A DNA stretch of 64,000 bases from Patagioenas fasciata (GCF_037038585.1 NC_092541.1:5521445-5585444); one strand, 5' to 3'. Shown: positions 22,377-33,959, numbered from the stretch's first letter. The notes: a model not told the origin generated them from the letters alone. Translations and numbers: made by a program.

Positions 22377-23708
22377 GAGACAGCGTTGGTGTTCTTTACT
22401 GATGTCCTTGCCTACAACGCCTCATGTTCACCATCTTCCTCCTCTCAGCCTCCCCAGGCTCCCATTCTTTTTCCTATAGCTCCTGGTTATGGGCAAGCCT
22501 CATTCACAGAGCCAGGTGAATCCTGTAACATCAAAGCATTTACAAGAGTCAGATGCAAAGACCCTGGGAAACAGCTCAGCTCTTTGAAGCTGCCTGGAGC
22601 CAAGATAAAATGAGTTGTCCAGGGTTGGGCTTTCTCCTCACTGAGACCAGAGTGCTGTGGCACTGTCCCTGACCTCTTAGATGAGGGGTTGAGACTGTGT
22701 CAATGCCTGGTACTGACACACAGTGGTGCCAAGGCGGGACTCAGAATGGTCAGGCACAACTATGTACACACACACACACATGCACTAAACACGTATCCAA
22801 CATGCTCACGTGTGCAACAGGAATCTCAGAGATGCACAGACATAAGCAAATATGCACGAGGCCAGAGACATGCAACGAATTCTACAGGAAAATAGAAACA
22901 CAGTCTCACCAGCGGCACACAGGTGTGTGCACAGCTAGGCAGACAAGCACAGAGATGTGCATGTAGGGAATCAGACTGGCACACAGTCACGCTAACAGGC
23001 ACAGTCTTACAGATGAGCACATAGAAATGGACGTCACTGAAGACCTGCCAGGGACGTCCCCTCCAGAGCACGGACGGGGCACTCTAAGCAGGACAAATGT
23101 GCTGGCAGCATTGCTTCAGGAGTCTCAGGGATCCATGGAGCGCCCAGAGAGAGGAGGAGGCCAAATAGGTTGCAATTTCCTCCTGAGGGCAGCTTAGAGT
23201 GAAAGAGAGATAAAAACATGAAGTGCAGCCCACACTCCTAGGAATATGAGAGCCAGAGACTGGTGCAAGGAGACAAGGAAGAATGACAGAGGGTAGTGCA
23301 CAGAGTCACAGGAGTCTTTGGGGACAAGTCAAGGATTGCAGTGCTGGGAGCAGCTGGGGCCCTTGCTGTCAGCAAGATCATACAAAAGAACCCAGCAGAG
23401 ATCCCCAGGATGACACCACCTGCCTCCACTGGACCCTCCAGCTCTTAGTCCCTGTCTTCTGAACACAATGATTCATCCTCGCCCCGGAAATCCTGGGATT
23501 TCTCATCCAGCCTTCTAAAGAAGCATCTGTGACAGAATGGACACGAACTAAAAAGAAATACATGCCAACATGTGTCCAACCCAGAAGTCCTCAGACCTCT
23601 AATCCCGGCACTTAAAGAGAAAGCCTTCATATAGGAAAATATGTGGCAGATGCCAGGAAATGGAAAGGCAGCAGTGCAGGAATCCAGGACACAGTCCATA
23701 CCATTAGC
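22377..23708. other. Divergent spacer, plus-gene side, unit 3
   Basis: Joined directly to the previous block by the 2.83 kb deletion, so CR1 relics c and d are absent. The CA-rich tract is at about 22710-23030. Confidence 0.5.
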
Positions 23709-23825
23709 TGGTGTGTTTTGCATTCACCATGAGCTTGTCAGAAAATTATTACTTCCACAAAGGGTGCCTGAGCCTGAGGCAGTGCAGGACTCCTATAAAA
23801 ATCAGCCCAGTACCCTGCTCTCTCA
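23709..23825 (+). promoter_or_regulatory. Promoter of plus keratin copy 5
   Basis: TATAAAA is at 23794-23800, with the shared AP-2-like palindrome and GAGCTTGTCAGAAAATTATT upstream. The donor CAG/GTGAGT is at 23860/23861. Confidence 0.7.
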
Positions 23826-24169
23826 TCCACTTCTTTCGCCTCCTTCTCCTTGGGAATCAGGTGAGTGTGAGGTCTCTTCTTCAGGTGCTTCTGGATCAGG
23901 TGTCTTTCCTCAATGTGTGTGCCATCTGAAAGGGTCTGTCCTGATGGGAGCTTTTTCCCGTGGGAGAGGGAAGTGGAGGAAAGGTCTTCTGAAGAGAGAG
24001 TTTGGGGCTTAGTGGAGGTGGTTTCTGGGACTTGAGGTGGGCAGCGTATGCTGGGCCAGGTGCTGCCTTGGCTCCAAGGTGTTTTGGTGCAGTGTTGCTT
24101 GTCAAGAGCAACGCCTCATGCTCTATTTCCTTCTGCCCTCTCTCTCAGGTGAACCTTTAGCCAAGAGAC

Positions 24170-24475
24170 ATGTCCTGTTGCAACCCATGTCTGCCCTGCC
24201 AGCCCTGTGGCCCGACCCCGCTGGCCAACAGCTGCAATGAGCCCTGTTGCAGGCAATGCCAGAGCTCCACCGTTGTCATTGAGCCCTCCCCCGTGGTGGT
24301 GACCCTGCCTGGCCCCATCCTCAGCTCCTTCCCTCAGAACACTGTTGTGGGCTCCTCCACCTCTGCTGCTGTTGGCAGCATCCTCAGCTGTGAGGGAGTG
24401 CCCATCAACTCTGGGGGCTTTGACCTCTCCTGCATTACCAGCCGCTACTGTGGCAGCAGATGTCGCCCCTGCTAA
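24170..24475 (+). CDS. Feather-type beta-keratin, plus type (copy 5)
   Basis: A complete 101-residue beta-keratin, protein-identical to copies 2 and 7. The intron is inferred at 23861-24148 (288 bases) with a 21-base GTGAACC leader. The poly(A) signal ATTAAA is at 24745-24750. All signals look intact. The intact CR1 begins about 1.6 kb past its poly(A) signal on the same strand. Confidence 0.93.
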   Translation: MSCCNPCLPCQPCGPTPLANSCNEPCCRQCQSSTVVIEPSPVVVTLPGPILSSFPQNTVVGSSTSAAVGSILSCEGVPINSGGFDLSCITSRYCGSRCRPC

Positions 24476-24769
24476 AGCTGCTGACAACTACTTTGGGCAA
24501 GAACCTCTCAAGACCTTAGAACATGGTCCTTGAAAGGAGAGAGAGCTTCACAGCATTACATTCAGAGCTTTGAACCATTGTTTCCTTCTTCCACTTGTAC
24601 CTCTGTTTTTTTCCTTTGCTGATTCTGTCTCCAAGGCCAGCCTAGCAGTGACCTGTTTCTCTCTCACTCTTGAGGAGTTTCGCCACATCCTTGGGGCTAC
24701 ATGTGGTGCTCCTTCTGAGACACCTCCTTTCCTTCTTGAGACTCATTAAAGTTGTGCTTCATCCAAGCC

Positions 24770-25416
24770 TGGGCCTCCGAGTCGTCTTTTGCTCTTCAGC
24801 AACTCTTTCAGTCTTCTCAGGAAAAGGTGAATAAGGGGAGGGTGAGACTCTTTGCAGTGGATTTTGTCACTTTGCAACACAGTAAATCAATTCCATGTTT
24901 TCATAAATAAATGGAGTGGAGTTGCTCGTGAGGGACAGTCAACTTAGCGGGTGTCTCAGCCTTGCTTTGCTCCCTTGAGCAAAGACATACGCATTTCTTA
25001 ACCAACATTTTCTGCTCTTCTCACTCACACCTGATGTAATCTCCAGCCACGGTCCACGTTAGACCTAATAGGCACTTTGGTCATTTAAAGTAAACAATTA
25101 AGAATGAGGCAATTAAGAAACCAATGCACCCAGGAACTGTCACACATGCAATTACGTGTAACGGGAATCAGTCATTTCATGGCAATGGTGAGTTTCAGCA
25201 GAGCAGAAATGTTGGTCAAATCTCTGCCAGGTTCTTTCTGCTGTGGTCCATTTCCACACCTGAGCCTTAGTATGTCAGACCATTATATGGGGTAAGTGGT
25301 TTCTCTCAGTCAGAAACAAAGCGGGTTTGTCCTTCTGAAAGGAATTAAAATAGTAGATTTAACACACCATGGCTTTGCTCCTTCCCTCTTGTCTGGACAG
25401 CTGATTCCTTCTGGTC
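24770..25416. other. 3' flank of plus keratin gene, unit 3
   Basis: Equivalent to 8700-9349. Nothing is recognised. Confidence 0.45.
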
Positions 25417-25900
25417 ATGTACTGGACCGTGGCAATTGAGAACAAGACACCTGTAATTGATCTCATTCTCCTGGGCCTTTCATCCCTCCCAGGGTGGGCG
25501 CATGGCCTCATGTGCCATTATCTTCTCCATGTATCTTCGAATCCTGGAAGAGAATGACCTTCATTCTTCTTCCTCCTCATATTTCCTTGGTGGAGACCTG
25601 GTACCACCACTGTTGTGTCAAAAAATGATGGAGAATTTTTCTTGCCTTGAGGAAAATCATGTATGTTGTCTGCTTCCGGGCACAGTCATTCTGATGTTTT
25701 CCCATCTTCCTGACTGTCACTGAGTTCATGATCCTCTCACTCATGTCCTTGAATTGTAACGTCACCATATGCAAATTTTTTCATTGCAGCACTCCCATGA
25801 GAGAGAAAACATCTTTCCTGCAAGCCTTGCTAGCAATGCCATTGGGATTGTGGTCACGTTCACACCATTGCCACTTCTGCTGACTGGCCCTTCTGCATCA
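25417..25900 (+). pseudogene. Olfactory receptor pseudogene fragment (unit 3)
   Basis: Same receptor remnant as at 9350. Here the stop-bearing site TGGTAGACC is replaced by TGGTACC, a 2-base deletion that shifts the frame instead. Units 4 and 6 share this form. Confidence 0.73.
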
Positions 25901-25980
25901 AGAAAGGTGCTGCTGGGATCCAAGTCCATGACTCAGCCTTCCCTGATCCTGATCTGACAGCCACCACCACTCTTGTGTAT

Positions 25981-26386
25981 GCGTCTAATTGGATCAAAGG
26001 GCTGGACAAAATGTCTTCTGAGGGAAGGCTGAAGGAGATAAGTTTTCTGCTGGATGAACAGAAAGCTCTGGTGGACCTCCTCAACATATTCTAGTACTTA
26101 AATAATATCTCCAAAGAAGTTGGCAACTCTCTTACTCAAAGGAGCCACATGGAGAAGACAAGTGTCAATGAGTCCAAGGGTCACTGGGAGAGGTTTCAGT
26201 TTGACATAAGAAATACCTTTGCTACAGTAAGACCAATCCATCACTGGAGTGACCTCCCAGGGATGTGGTAGAGTTCCCATCACCACAAGTTTCCACAATG
26301 TGATTGGACAGGGTGGTAGCTAATCTCATCTTGTCTCTCTCTCCCATTAAAGGTTGGACCAGGTGATCATTCAAGGTCACTTCCAG
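25981..26386 (+). mobile_element. CR1 relic b, 5' side of the interrupted copy
   Basis: Relic b up to CTTCCAG. The rest of its tail (TATTCAATATTCTATGATTC) resumes at 30853 after the inserted intact CR1. Confidence 0.82.
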
Positions 26387-26755
26387 TCAGCTGATCGGAG
26401 CCAGCGCAGCGAGAGCCAGAGCCGGCGAGGTTCAGTCGACTACGAGGTTTAGCCGAGATTAGAAAGCCCAGAGGGAAACGTACAGGGACAGCGTGACTCC
26501 CGGCGGTCCCGATCCCCCCGAAGCCCCGGTAGCCATTGCGAGAGAGCGGCTGACGTGGCGGGGGGCGTTCCCACGGTGACGGCGACCACACCTCCTCCTC
26601 TTGCCTTGAAAAAACCTTTGGGAGGGCAGCGACTAGGTGCAGAGAGGAGCAAGTAGCTAGCACAGCGGGTGTGGCAGCTAGCGCAGCGGGTTGCAGAGAG
26701 CACTTGTTTATCATTCCCACCGACTTATTGCCAGCGTCCCAGACCGCTGATGACC
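26387..26755 (+). promoter_or_regulatory. CR1 5'UTR, CpG-rich presumed internal promoter
   Basis: Dense CpG sites (for example CAGCGCAGCGAGAGCCAGAG and GGCTGACGTGGCGGGGGGCG) contrast with the CpG-poor surroundings. LINE 5'UTRs act as internal promoters. No TATA box is seen. CpG retention agrees with recent insertion. Confidence 0.6.
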
Positions 26756-27880
26756 ATGGTCGCCTCCAGAAGGAGAGCATGTCTCAAAAAGACTGTGGCA
26801 ACGCAGACTGAAGTTCTGTCCCAAACGGTGGCTGTTCAGGTCTCCGGCTGCAAGGAGTGCCAGAGCCTGCTGCTGCCGGAGGAGGGAGGCCAGCACTCCA
26901 CTTGTGTGAGGTGTGAGCAGGTGCAAGATCTGCTCGACATGGTTGTGAAGCTTAAGGAGGAGGTTGAGACGCTGAGGTCCATCAGGGAGTGCGAAAGGGA
27001 GATCGACTGGTGGAGTAACACCCTTACGTGCCAGTCGGAAAGGCCCCAGGGAGGTACCCCCAAAAAGGAGATGGACCTCCTGCCCTCCCGGACAGAGGCG
27101 GAGGTCCTGAGACAGCCCCACCCTTGTCGCTGTCGGGCAGAGGTAAATGACCTAAAAAAAGATGAGGGTTGGAAGCTTATTCCAGTTCGGCATCACAGGC
27201 AGCCCCACTCCCTGCCTGATTTGCCTCCCCAGGTGCCCCTCCGTAATAGGTTTGAGGCCCTGGATCTTGAAGAAGAGGTAGGTGAGGAGGTGGTGCCAAG
27301 CCTGCCTACAAGATCACATAGGAAGAGGCGGTTGACTACACAACTGAAGACTACCTCTGATAAGAAAGATAGAAGGGTGATTGTAATAGGAAATTCCCTT
27401 CTGAAAGGAACAGAGGGCCCAATATGCAGGGTTGACCCTCATCTTAGGGAAGTCTGTAGTCTACCTGGAGCCCGGATCAAGGATATTGCTAGAGAGCTCC
27501 CCAGACTGGTGCAACCGACAGACTACTACCCGCTGCTGGTCTTCCAGACAGATGGGGAGGAAGTTGCTTCCCGTAGTCTGAGGGGAATGAAGAATGACTT
27601 CAAGGTCTTGGGAAGGATGGTGAAAGATTCAGGGGCTCAAGTGATCTTCTCTTCACTCCTTCCCTCTTCAAGTGACGATGTGGGGTGGAATGGGAAAATT
27701 CAATCTCTAAATGGTTGGCTCCAAGACTGGTGCTACAGGCAGGGCTTTGGTTTTTTTGATAATGGCTGGTTTTATAAGACTCCAGTCCGGACAGTGTTAT
27801 GCAGGAAAGGCTTATCTCGCAGAGGCAAAAGGATGCTGGGGCAGGAATTAGCTGGGCTCATTTGGAGAGCTTTAAACTAG
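26756..27880 (+). CDS. CR1 ORF1 protein (zinc-finger-like, coiled coil, esterase fold)
   Basis: A 374-residue nucleic-acid-binding protein of the CR1 ribonucleoprotein. I chose the ATG in GACCATGG, a strong Kozak context; an ATG two codons upstream and an open frame to a GTG further up are less likely. Residues 32-53 form C-X2-C-X14-C-X2-C, a zinc-finger-like motif. Residues 54-80 are Leu/Val/Glu-rich and probably coiled coil. Residues ~206-374 match the SGNH/esterase-like domain of CR1 ORF1, with [17 protein letters not shown] and a C-terminal [15 protein letters not shown]. The D-x-x-H expected just before RRGK is absent (LCRKGLS instead), so esterase activity is doubtful. It overlaps ORF2 by 82 bases in another frame. 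Confidence 0.85.
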   Translation: MVASRRRACLKKTVATQTEVLSQTVAVQVSGCKECQSLLLPEEGGQHSTCVRCEQVQDLLDMVVKLKEEVETLRSIRECEREIDWWSNTLTCQSERPQGGTPKKEMDLLPSRTEAEVLRQPHPCRCRAEVNDLKKDEGWKLIPVRHHRQPHSLPDLPPQVPLRNRFEALDLEEEVGEEVVPSLPTRSHRKRRLTTQLKTTSDKKDRRVIVIGNSLLKGTEGPICRVDPHLREVCSLPGARIKDIARELPRLVQPTDYYPLLVFQTDGEEVASRSLRGMKNDFKVLGRMVKDSGAQVIFSSLLPSSSDDVGWNGKIQSLNGWLQDWCYRQGFGFFDNGWFYKTPVRTVLCRKGLSRRGKRMLGQELAGLIWRALN

Positions 27881-30771
27881 CCTCGAAGGGGGATGGGGTT
27901 GTAGTTGGGCTTGCCCCAGAGGGGCAGCATTCTAAAACAGATGAGGACCGGGTGGCCTCCTGTGCCCCTAGGGAGAAATTGGTGTGCTCTGCTCGCTCCC
28001 TGAAATGCCTGTACACCAATGCGCGCAGCATGGGGAATAAGCAGGAGGAGTTAGAATCCTATGTTTGGTCGGCAGATTATGATCTGGTGGCAATTACAGA
28101 AACGTGGTGGGACAGTTCACATGACTGGAATGTGGTCATGGATGGCTATGCCCTTTTCAGGAAAGACAGGCCAGCCAGGCGTGGTGGTGGAGTTGCTCTC
28201 TATGTGAGAGAGCAACTGCAATGTACTAAATTCTGCCCAGGAGCAGATGAGGAACGAGTTGAGAGTGTATGGGTCAGGATCAAGGGACAGGCTGGTAGGG
28301 GTGATACTGTTGTAGGTGTCTATTACAGGCCACCAGATCAGACTGAGGAAGTTGATGAGGCCTTCTATGCGCAGCTGAGAGTGGCCTCACAGTCACAGGC
28401 CCTGGTTGTTGTGGGTGATTTTAACTTCCCTGATGTTTGCTGGAAGGACCATTCAGCCAGCCAGCCACAGTCCAGGAGGTTCCTCCAGTGCATTGATGAT
28501 AACTTCCTCATGCAGATGGTGGAGGAGCCGACCAGGAGAGGTGCACTGCTGGATCTCATCCTCACTAACAAAGAGGGTCTGGTTGAAGCAGTAAAGGTTG
28601 AGGGCTGCCTGGGTTGCAGTGACCACGAGATGGTGGAGTTCAGCATCTCGTGTGGCAGGAACAGAATAGCAAGTAGAATTGCAACCCTGGACTTTGGCAG
28701 GGCTAATTTCGGCCTTTTCAAGCAACTGCTGAGGGAAACCCCATGGGCAAGACTGCTTGAAGGAAAAGGGGCCCAAGAGAGCTGGATTGCATTCAGAGAT
28801 TGCTTCTTCCATGCTCAGGATCAGAGCATCCCCACACGTAGGAAGTCGAGGAAGGGAGCCAGAAGGCCTGCGTGGTTGAATAGGGATCTGTTGGGTATGC
28901 TCAAGCAGAAGAGGCGAGTTTACAGGTCATGGAAGCAGAGACTGGCCACTTGGGAGGAATATAAGGCTGCTGTTAGAGGATGCAGGAAGGCAGCTAGGGT
29001 AGCCAAGGCCTCCTTAGAATTACAGCTGGCGAAAGGGGTCAAGGACAGCAAGAAGAACTTTTTCAAATACATAGCAGATAAAACTAATACCAGAGGCAAT
29101 GTAGGCCCACTGATGAATGAGGTGGGTGCCCTGGTGGCAGAAGACACAGAGAAGGCAGAATTGCTGAATGCCGCCTTTGTCTCTGTCTACTCCGCTGGAG
29201 GATGTCCTGGGGAACCCTGTACCCCTGAGACCCCGGATGAAGCCAGGTTAATGGAGGAGTTTGCTTTAGTCGATGAGGACTGGGTTAGGGAACAATTAAG
29301 TAGTCTGGACGTCCATAAATCCATGGGTCCAGATGGGATGCATCCGCGGGTGCTGAGGGAGCTGGCTGAAGTCATTGCTAGACCGCTATCCATCATTTTT
29401 GCCAAGTCTTGGGAAACGGGAGAGGTGCCCGAGGATTGGAGGAAAGCAAATGTCACTCCAGTCTTTAAAAAGGGCAAGAAGGAGGACCCGGGTAATTATA
29501 GACCGGTCAGCCTCACCTCTGTCCCTGGGAAAGTAATGGAACAGCTTATCCTTGGTGCCATCTCAAGGCACATCAGGGATAAGAGGGTCATTAGGGGCAG
29601 TCAGCATGGCTTTACCAAGGGTAAGTCATGCTTGACCAACCTCATAGCCTTTTATGAGAATGTAACAAGGTGGATGGATGATGGCAGAGCGGTGGATGTG
29701 GTCTACCTTGACTTCAGTAAAGCCTTTGACACAGTCCCTCACAGCATCCTCACAGCTAAATTGAGGAGGTGTGGTCTCGACAATAGAGTAGTGAGGTGGG
29801 TTGCAAACTGGCTTAAAGAGAGAAGCCAGAGCGTGGTGGTCAATGGTGCGGAGTCCAGTTGGAGGCCAGTATCTAGTGGAGTGCCTCAGGGGTCAGTACT
29901 GGGGCCAATATTATTCAATATATTCATTAATGATTTAGACGAGGGAATTGAGTGTACTATCAGCAAGTTTGCTGATGACACTAAGCTGGGAGGAGTGGCT
30001 GACACGCCAGAAGGCTGTGCCGCCATCCAGCGGGACCTGGACAGGCTGGAGAGTTGGGCGGGGGATAATCTGATGGAATTTAACAAGGGAAAGTGTAGAG
30101 TCCTGCATCTGGGCAGGAACAATCCCAAGTTCCAGTATAGGTTGGGGCATGACCTATTAGAGAGCAGTGTAGGGGAAAGGGACCTGGGGGTCCTGGTGGA
30201 CAACAGGATGACCATGAGCCAGCACTGTGCCCTTGTGGCCAGGAAGGCTAATGGCATCCTTGGGTGTATTACAAGGGGGGTGGTCAGTAGATCGAGAGAG
30301 GTCCTCCTTCCCCTCTACTCTGCCCTGGTGAGACCCCATCTGGAATATTGTGTTCAGTTCTGGGCCCCTCAGTTCAAGAAGGACAGGGAACTGCTGGAGA
30401 GGGTCCAGCGTAGGGCAACAAAGATGATTAAGGGAGTGGAGCATCTCCCTTATGAAGAAAGGCTGAGGGAGCTGGGGCTCTTTAGTTTGGAGAAGAGGAG
30501 ACTGAGGGGTGACCTTATTAATGTTTATAAATATATAAAGGGTGAGTGCCATGAGGATGGAGTCAGGCTCTTCTCAGTGGCAAACAATGATAGGACAAGG
30601 GGCAATGGGATCAAGCTGGAACACAAGAGGTTCCACTTAAATTTGAGAAAGAACTTCTTCTCAGTGAGGGTAACAGAGCACTGGAACAGGCTACCCAGGG
30701 AGGTTGTGGAGTCTCCTTCCCTGGAGACATTCAAAGCCCGCCTGGACACATTCCTGTGCGACCTCACCTAG
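27799..30771 (+). CDS. CR1 ORF2: AP endonuclease and reverse transcriptase
   Basis: A 990-residue polyprotein for target-primed reverse transcription. The APE-type endonuclease spans about residues 68-285. Catalytic motifs are visible: TNARS (Asn74), ITETWW (Glu101), YYRPP (from 175), [10 protein letters not shown] (Asp207, Asn209), LDLILTN (252-257) and SDHEMVEF (Asp275, His276). The reverse transcriptase follows, with [33 protein letters not shown] (Asp638), [20 protein letters not shown] and the active site FADD (724-727). The C-terminal region ends in the usual [20 protein letters not shown]. No stop or frameshift is seen across the full family length. The first Met lies within ORF1, so translation probably needs reinitiation or another downstream entry. 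Confidence 0.93.
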   Translation: MQERLISQRQKDAGAGISWAHLESFKLASKGDGVVVGLAPEGQHSKTDEDRVASCAPREKLVCSARSLKCLYTNARSMGNKQEELESYVWSADYDLVAITETWWDSSHDWNVVMDGYALFRKDRPARRGGGVALYVREQLQCTKFCPGADEERVESVWVRIKGQAGRGDTVVGVYYRPPDQTEEVDEAFYAQLRVASQSQALVVVGDFNFPDVCWKDHSASQPQSRRFLQCIDDNFLMQMVEEPTRRGALLDLILTNKEGLVEAVKVEGCLGCSDHEMVEFSISCGRNRIASRIATLDFGRANFGLFKQLLRETPWARLLEGKGAQESWIAFRDCFFHAQDQSIPTRRKSRKGARRPAWLNRDLLGMLKQKRRVYRSWKQRLATWEEYKAAVRGCRKAARVAKASLELQLAKGVKDSKKNFFKYIADKTNTRGNVGPLMNEVGALVAEDTEKAELLNAAFVSVYSAGGCPGEPCTPETPDEARLMEEFALVDEDWVREQLSSLDVHKSMGPDGMHPRVLRELAEVIARPLSIIFAKSWETGEVPEDWRKANVTPVFKKGKKEDPGNYRPVSLTSVPGKVMEQLILGAISRHIRDKRVIRGSQHGFTKGKSCLTNLIAFYENVTRWMDDGRAVDVVYLDFSKAFDTVPHSILTAKLRRCGLDNRVVRWVANWLKERSQSVVVNGAESSWRPVSSGVPQGSVLGPILFNIFINDLDEGIECTISKFADDTKLGGVADTPEGCAAIQRDLDRLESWAGDNLMEFNKGKCRVLHLGRNNPKFQYRLGHDLLESSVGERDLGVLVDNRMTMSQHCALVARKANGILGCITRGVVSRSREVLLPLYSALVRPHLEYCVQFWAPQFKKDRELLERVQRRATKMIKGVEHLPYEERLRELGLFSLEKRRLRGDLINVYKYIKGECHEDGVRLFSVANNDRTRGNGIKLEHKRFHLNLRKNFFSVRVTEHWNRLPREVVESPSLETFKARLDTFLCDLT

Positions 30772-30852
30772 GCGTTCCTGCTCCAGCAGGGGGATTGGAC
30801 TAGATGATCTTTTGAGGTCCCTTCCAATCCCAAACATACTGTGATACTGTGA

Positions 30853-30880
30853 TATTCAATATTCTATGATTCCCTGTCCC
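30853..30880 (+). mobile_element. CR1 relic b, 3' remainder after the insertion
   Basis: TATTCAATATTCTATGATTC, continuing the relic interrupted at 26386. Confidence 0.8.
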
Positions 30881-31740
30881 TCCCTGTGATACCCTTCAAT
30901 CGTGATGTCACAATATGCCACCCACTCTACTGCATCACTGTCATCACAAAGAAAATCCTCATTCCAAAGGAGTTTATTGCAATTCAGATTCACTTTTTTT
31001 CAGAGAAAATAGGATAGTGCATGGCTCTTGTCCTCTTCATTTCCAAGACTTCTTCACTGAAAGAGAGATACTCTGCAGGCAGGGAATAGAAAAGAGGGAC
31101 AGGAACCTTCGATCTTCTGCTCTAGAAGACCATTAATGGTCAAGAGAAATGAGAACCCTCAAAGCTGTGTCAGCTGTTTTATAAGAGACTTCCATCTAGA
31201 CTAGCAGATGCATGTACCTAGAAGTTTCTATAGATTGCCTAGTTCTTGTAAGTGACAGCTCTCTTGTACGTGGAGATGCTCCATACTGGGGTCCCTTGCC
31301 TGGGCCCCATTGCAAAGCAGGTCCATGGCACCATGTCAGGGGGGCTTGTATACCTGCATTGAGGACCAGAAATTTTCCTCCCAGTATAACGGCCAAGACT
31401 GGTGCTGTTTACTGCAGAGCTTGGTGAGGGAGAGGTGTCCGATCATGAGACCACAGCCAAGCACTTTGGTGTGCCCATGGGGTTGCCAGGGCTGTGCAGG
31501 GTCTCTTGCAAGACAGCTCTCCAACGACCAGGGACTGCACTGCTGGGAAGACCCTGGCATGCAAGCCATCTGCCCAGTCACCCTCTGTGCAATCATAACA
31601 GGATAATGGCCAGAAAATTCCTCTTTGAACACTCCGTGGTGTCGTGGGGTTGCAGTGAACCTTAGGGTCATTAGGTTCACAGCAAGAGGGGTCTCCATTA
31701 CGTGGCCTGACTTGGACTCATATCAATCCTTACTTGGGAA
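30881..31740. other. Linker, unit 4
   Basis: Equivalent to 18001-18844. It has the same short receptor-like PFNRDVTICHP-type stretch near its left end. The remainder is not recognised. Confidence 0.4.
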
Positions 31741-32499
31741 TTATCTCAGCCAAGTGTAAGGTGCTGCACATGGGAAAACATAATCCAAGCACAGGCTGGG
31801 ACCTAGCTGGCTGGGGAGCAGCTCTGTGGAAAGGGGGGACCTGGGGGTCCTGGTGGACAAGCAGCTCGATAGGAGTGAACAATGTCCTGCTGCAGCAAAG
31901 AAGGCCAACAGGATGCCCGGTTGCATTAGCAAGGGCATCACCAGGGGAGACAAAAGAAGTAATTATCACACTCTACTCAGAGCTTGTCAGGACAAATCTC
32001 AAATATTGTGTTCAATTTTGATCACTACTATACAAAAAAAGAGATGTGGACAGACTAGAAATACTCCAGAGAAGGCTCACAAAGATGATCAATGGAATAA
32101 GAATCTGCAGCATAAGGAAAGGTTGAGAGAACTGGGGTTGTTCAGATTGGGGAAGCATAGGGGAGACCTCAGCACTATGCTCCAGGATTTAATGGGAGCC
32201 TAGACAGAAAATGGAGACTCTCTTTTTGCCAGCAGTCACATGAAAAAGATGAGGGGCAATAGGTACAAACTACTGCTGGGAGGTATCTGACTGAACACCA
32301 GAGCAAAATTATTCAGGATGACAACAAGGACACGCTGGATTAATCTCCCCAGGGAAGTGGTGGATTCAGAAACATTGGACACGTACAACATGCAGTTAAA
32401 CAATGTGCTGGACAATTTTACCTAGCCTGCACTTTTGAAAAGAAAGGTTGGTCCAGGTCATCCTTGTGGTCCCTTTTATTCTGGTATTGTATGATCAAG
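31741..32499 (+). mobile_element. CR1 relic a, unit 4
   Basis: Same fragment as at 18845. Its right part is nearly identical to bases 1-700. Confidence 0.85.
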
Positions 32500-33191
32500 A
32501 TGCAGACCCATGTCTGGATCTGGGCACTGCAATGAGCTGAAGGACTGCATGAGGTTCCTCTGTTTCACCTGGCTGTGCCCATGTGTGTTGATCATGCACA
32601 CCAGATCAGGTAATGGAGGGGAACGAATGACAGAGATGAGTGTGTGGATTGTCCCCAGGAACTGCTGTTTTGCAGCCCCACTCCTGCCACACTCTGGAAC
32701 CCTTTACTCACTTAAGACCATTGCGTGTAGCATGGCCATGAATGTCTTGTTCAGCTCCAAAGGAAAGACCATAAAACAATACACTGCAGGGAGTCCAACC
32801 CTCCCCTTCCTCCAAGTTTTCCTTGAGCAGACTGGAACAGTTGCCTCACAACAAAGGAGGACTCAGAGGCATAGACTGGGATGCAGCACAAGTTTAATGA
32901 GATACAAGAAGAAAAGGAGGTGGCTCAGAGGGAGCACCATGGACAGCTGTAAGATTGCAGTGAAACTCCTGCGGAGTGTCAGTCTGCCTGCCCGGCAGAG
33001 GGAGGGACAAAAACAGGTCCCTGCCACACTGTCCTTGGGAGACAGAATCCACAAAAGCTAGAGAGAAAGACATGAGTCGAAGAAGGACACAAGAGTTCAA
33101 AGCTCTGAATGCAATGCTGTGAAGCTCGCTCTCCTTTCAAGGACCATGTTCCAAGGTCTTGAGTTCTTGCCCAAGGACGTTGCCAGCAGCT

Positions 33192-33497
33192 TTAGCAGGG
33201 TCGGCATCTGCTGCCACAGTAGCGGCTGGTAATGCAGGAGAGGTCAAAGCCCCCAGAGTTGATGGGCACTCCCTCACAGCTGAGGATGCTGCCAACAGCA
33301 GCAGAGGTGGAGGAGCCCACAACGGTGTTCTGAGGGAAGGAGCTAAGGATGGGGCCGGGCAGGGTCACCACCACGGGGGAGGGCTCAATGACAACGGTGG
33401 AGCTCTGGCACTGCCTGCAACAGGGCTCATTGCAGCTGTTGGCCAGTGGGGTTGGGCCACAGGGCTGGCAGGGCACGCATGGGTTACAGCAAGACAT
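33192..33497 (-). CDS. Feather-type beta-keratin, minus type (copy 6)
   Basis: A complete 101-residue beta-keratin, protein-identical to copy 1 (Val8, Pro41). The intron is inferred at 33807-33519 (289 bases). The poly(A) signal ATTAAA is at 32898-32893. A few substitutions in the 3'UTR (for example GCAGCTTTAG just past the stop, where copy 1 has GCATCTTTAG) show that it is not an exact duplicate. Divergent partner is copy 7, with ~6.4 kb between ATGs. Confidence 0.93.
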   Translation of the reverse strand: MSCCNPCVPCQPCGPTPLANSCNEPCCRQCQSSTVVIEPSPVVVTLPGPILSSFPQNTVVGSSTSAAVGSILSCEGVPINSGGFDLSCITSRYCGSRCRPC

Positions 33498-33838
33498 GTC
33501 TCTGGGACAGAGGCTCACCTGAGAAGACAGGAAGAAAGAGAGCATGACATGCACCTGAGAAGCAGCACTGCACCCAAAAACAGAGGACACAAGGCACTTC
33601 TTGGCCCAGCATACGCTGCCCATCTCAAATCCCAGGAGCCACCTCCACTAAGTCCCTGCCTCTCTCAGCGGAAGACCTTCTCTCCCCTTCCCTCTCCCAT
33701 GAGAAGCAGCTCTCACCCCAGGGCAAGGACAGACCCTATCAGCTGAGACACACATTGAAAAAAGACCCCAGATTCTGAAGGAGAAGGACAAGAGGCTTCA
33801 CACTCACCTGACTCCCAAGGAGAATGAAGCGAGAGAAG

Positions 33839-33959
33839 TGGATGAGAGAGCAGGGAGTTGGACGGTCATTTATAGGAGTCCTGCACTGCCTCAGGCTCAG
33901 GCACCCTTTGTGGAAACAATAATTTTCTGACAAGCTCATGATGAATGTAAAACACATAG
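33839..33959 (-). promoter_or_regulatory. Promoter of minus keratin copy 6
   Basis: TATAAAT is at 33874-33868, with the same AP-2-like palindrome and upstream block as copy 1. Confidence 0.7.

Larger units (their letters stand above)
17973..26386. repeat. Array unit 3 (short spacer form)
   Basis: At 8,414 bases it lacks ~2.83 kb of the divergent spacer (equivalent to 3478-6312 of unit 1). Junction GTCAAAGTCAG/AGACAGCGTTGG lies near 22376. It is collinear with unit 5 at an offset of ~24,155 bases. Its right end is interrupted by the intact CR1. Confidence 0.85.
26387..30852 (+). mobile_element. Full-length CR1 LINE with two open reading frames
   Basis: A 4,466-base non-LTR retrotransposon. 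It has a GC- and CpG-rich 5'UTR (26387-26755), ORF1, ORF2 with apurinic endonuclease and reverse transcriptase, and a short 3'UTR with GGATTGGACTAGATGATCTT and GAGGTCCCTTCCAATCCC. It ends in two ATACTGTG octamers (30836-30851). Ends were set by comparison with uninterrupted units 5 and 2. There is no target-site duplication and no poly(A) tail, as usual for CR1. Most bird CR1 copies are heavily 5'-truncated, so completeness and open frames point to a young insertion. It postdates the unit 3/unit 5 duplication unless conversion erased it elsewhere. Confidence 0.95.

Noticed and set aside
26669-26755. Extended ORF1 start at a GTG codon
   Set aside because: There is no reason for non-ATG initiation when GACCATGG at 26753-26760 offers a strong start at the family-typical position.
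26387-30852. Retroviral or LTR-element origin for the reverse transcriptase region
   Set aside because: There are no terminal repeats, gag, protease, integrase or primer-binding site. The AP endonuclease and the CR1 tail identify a LINE.
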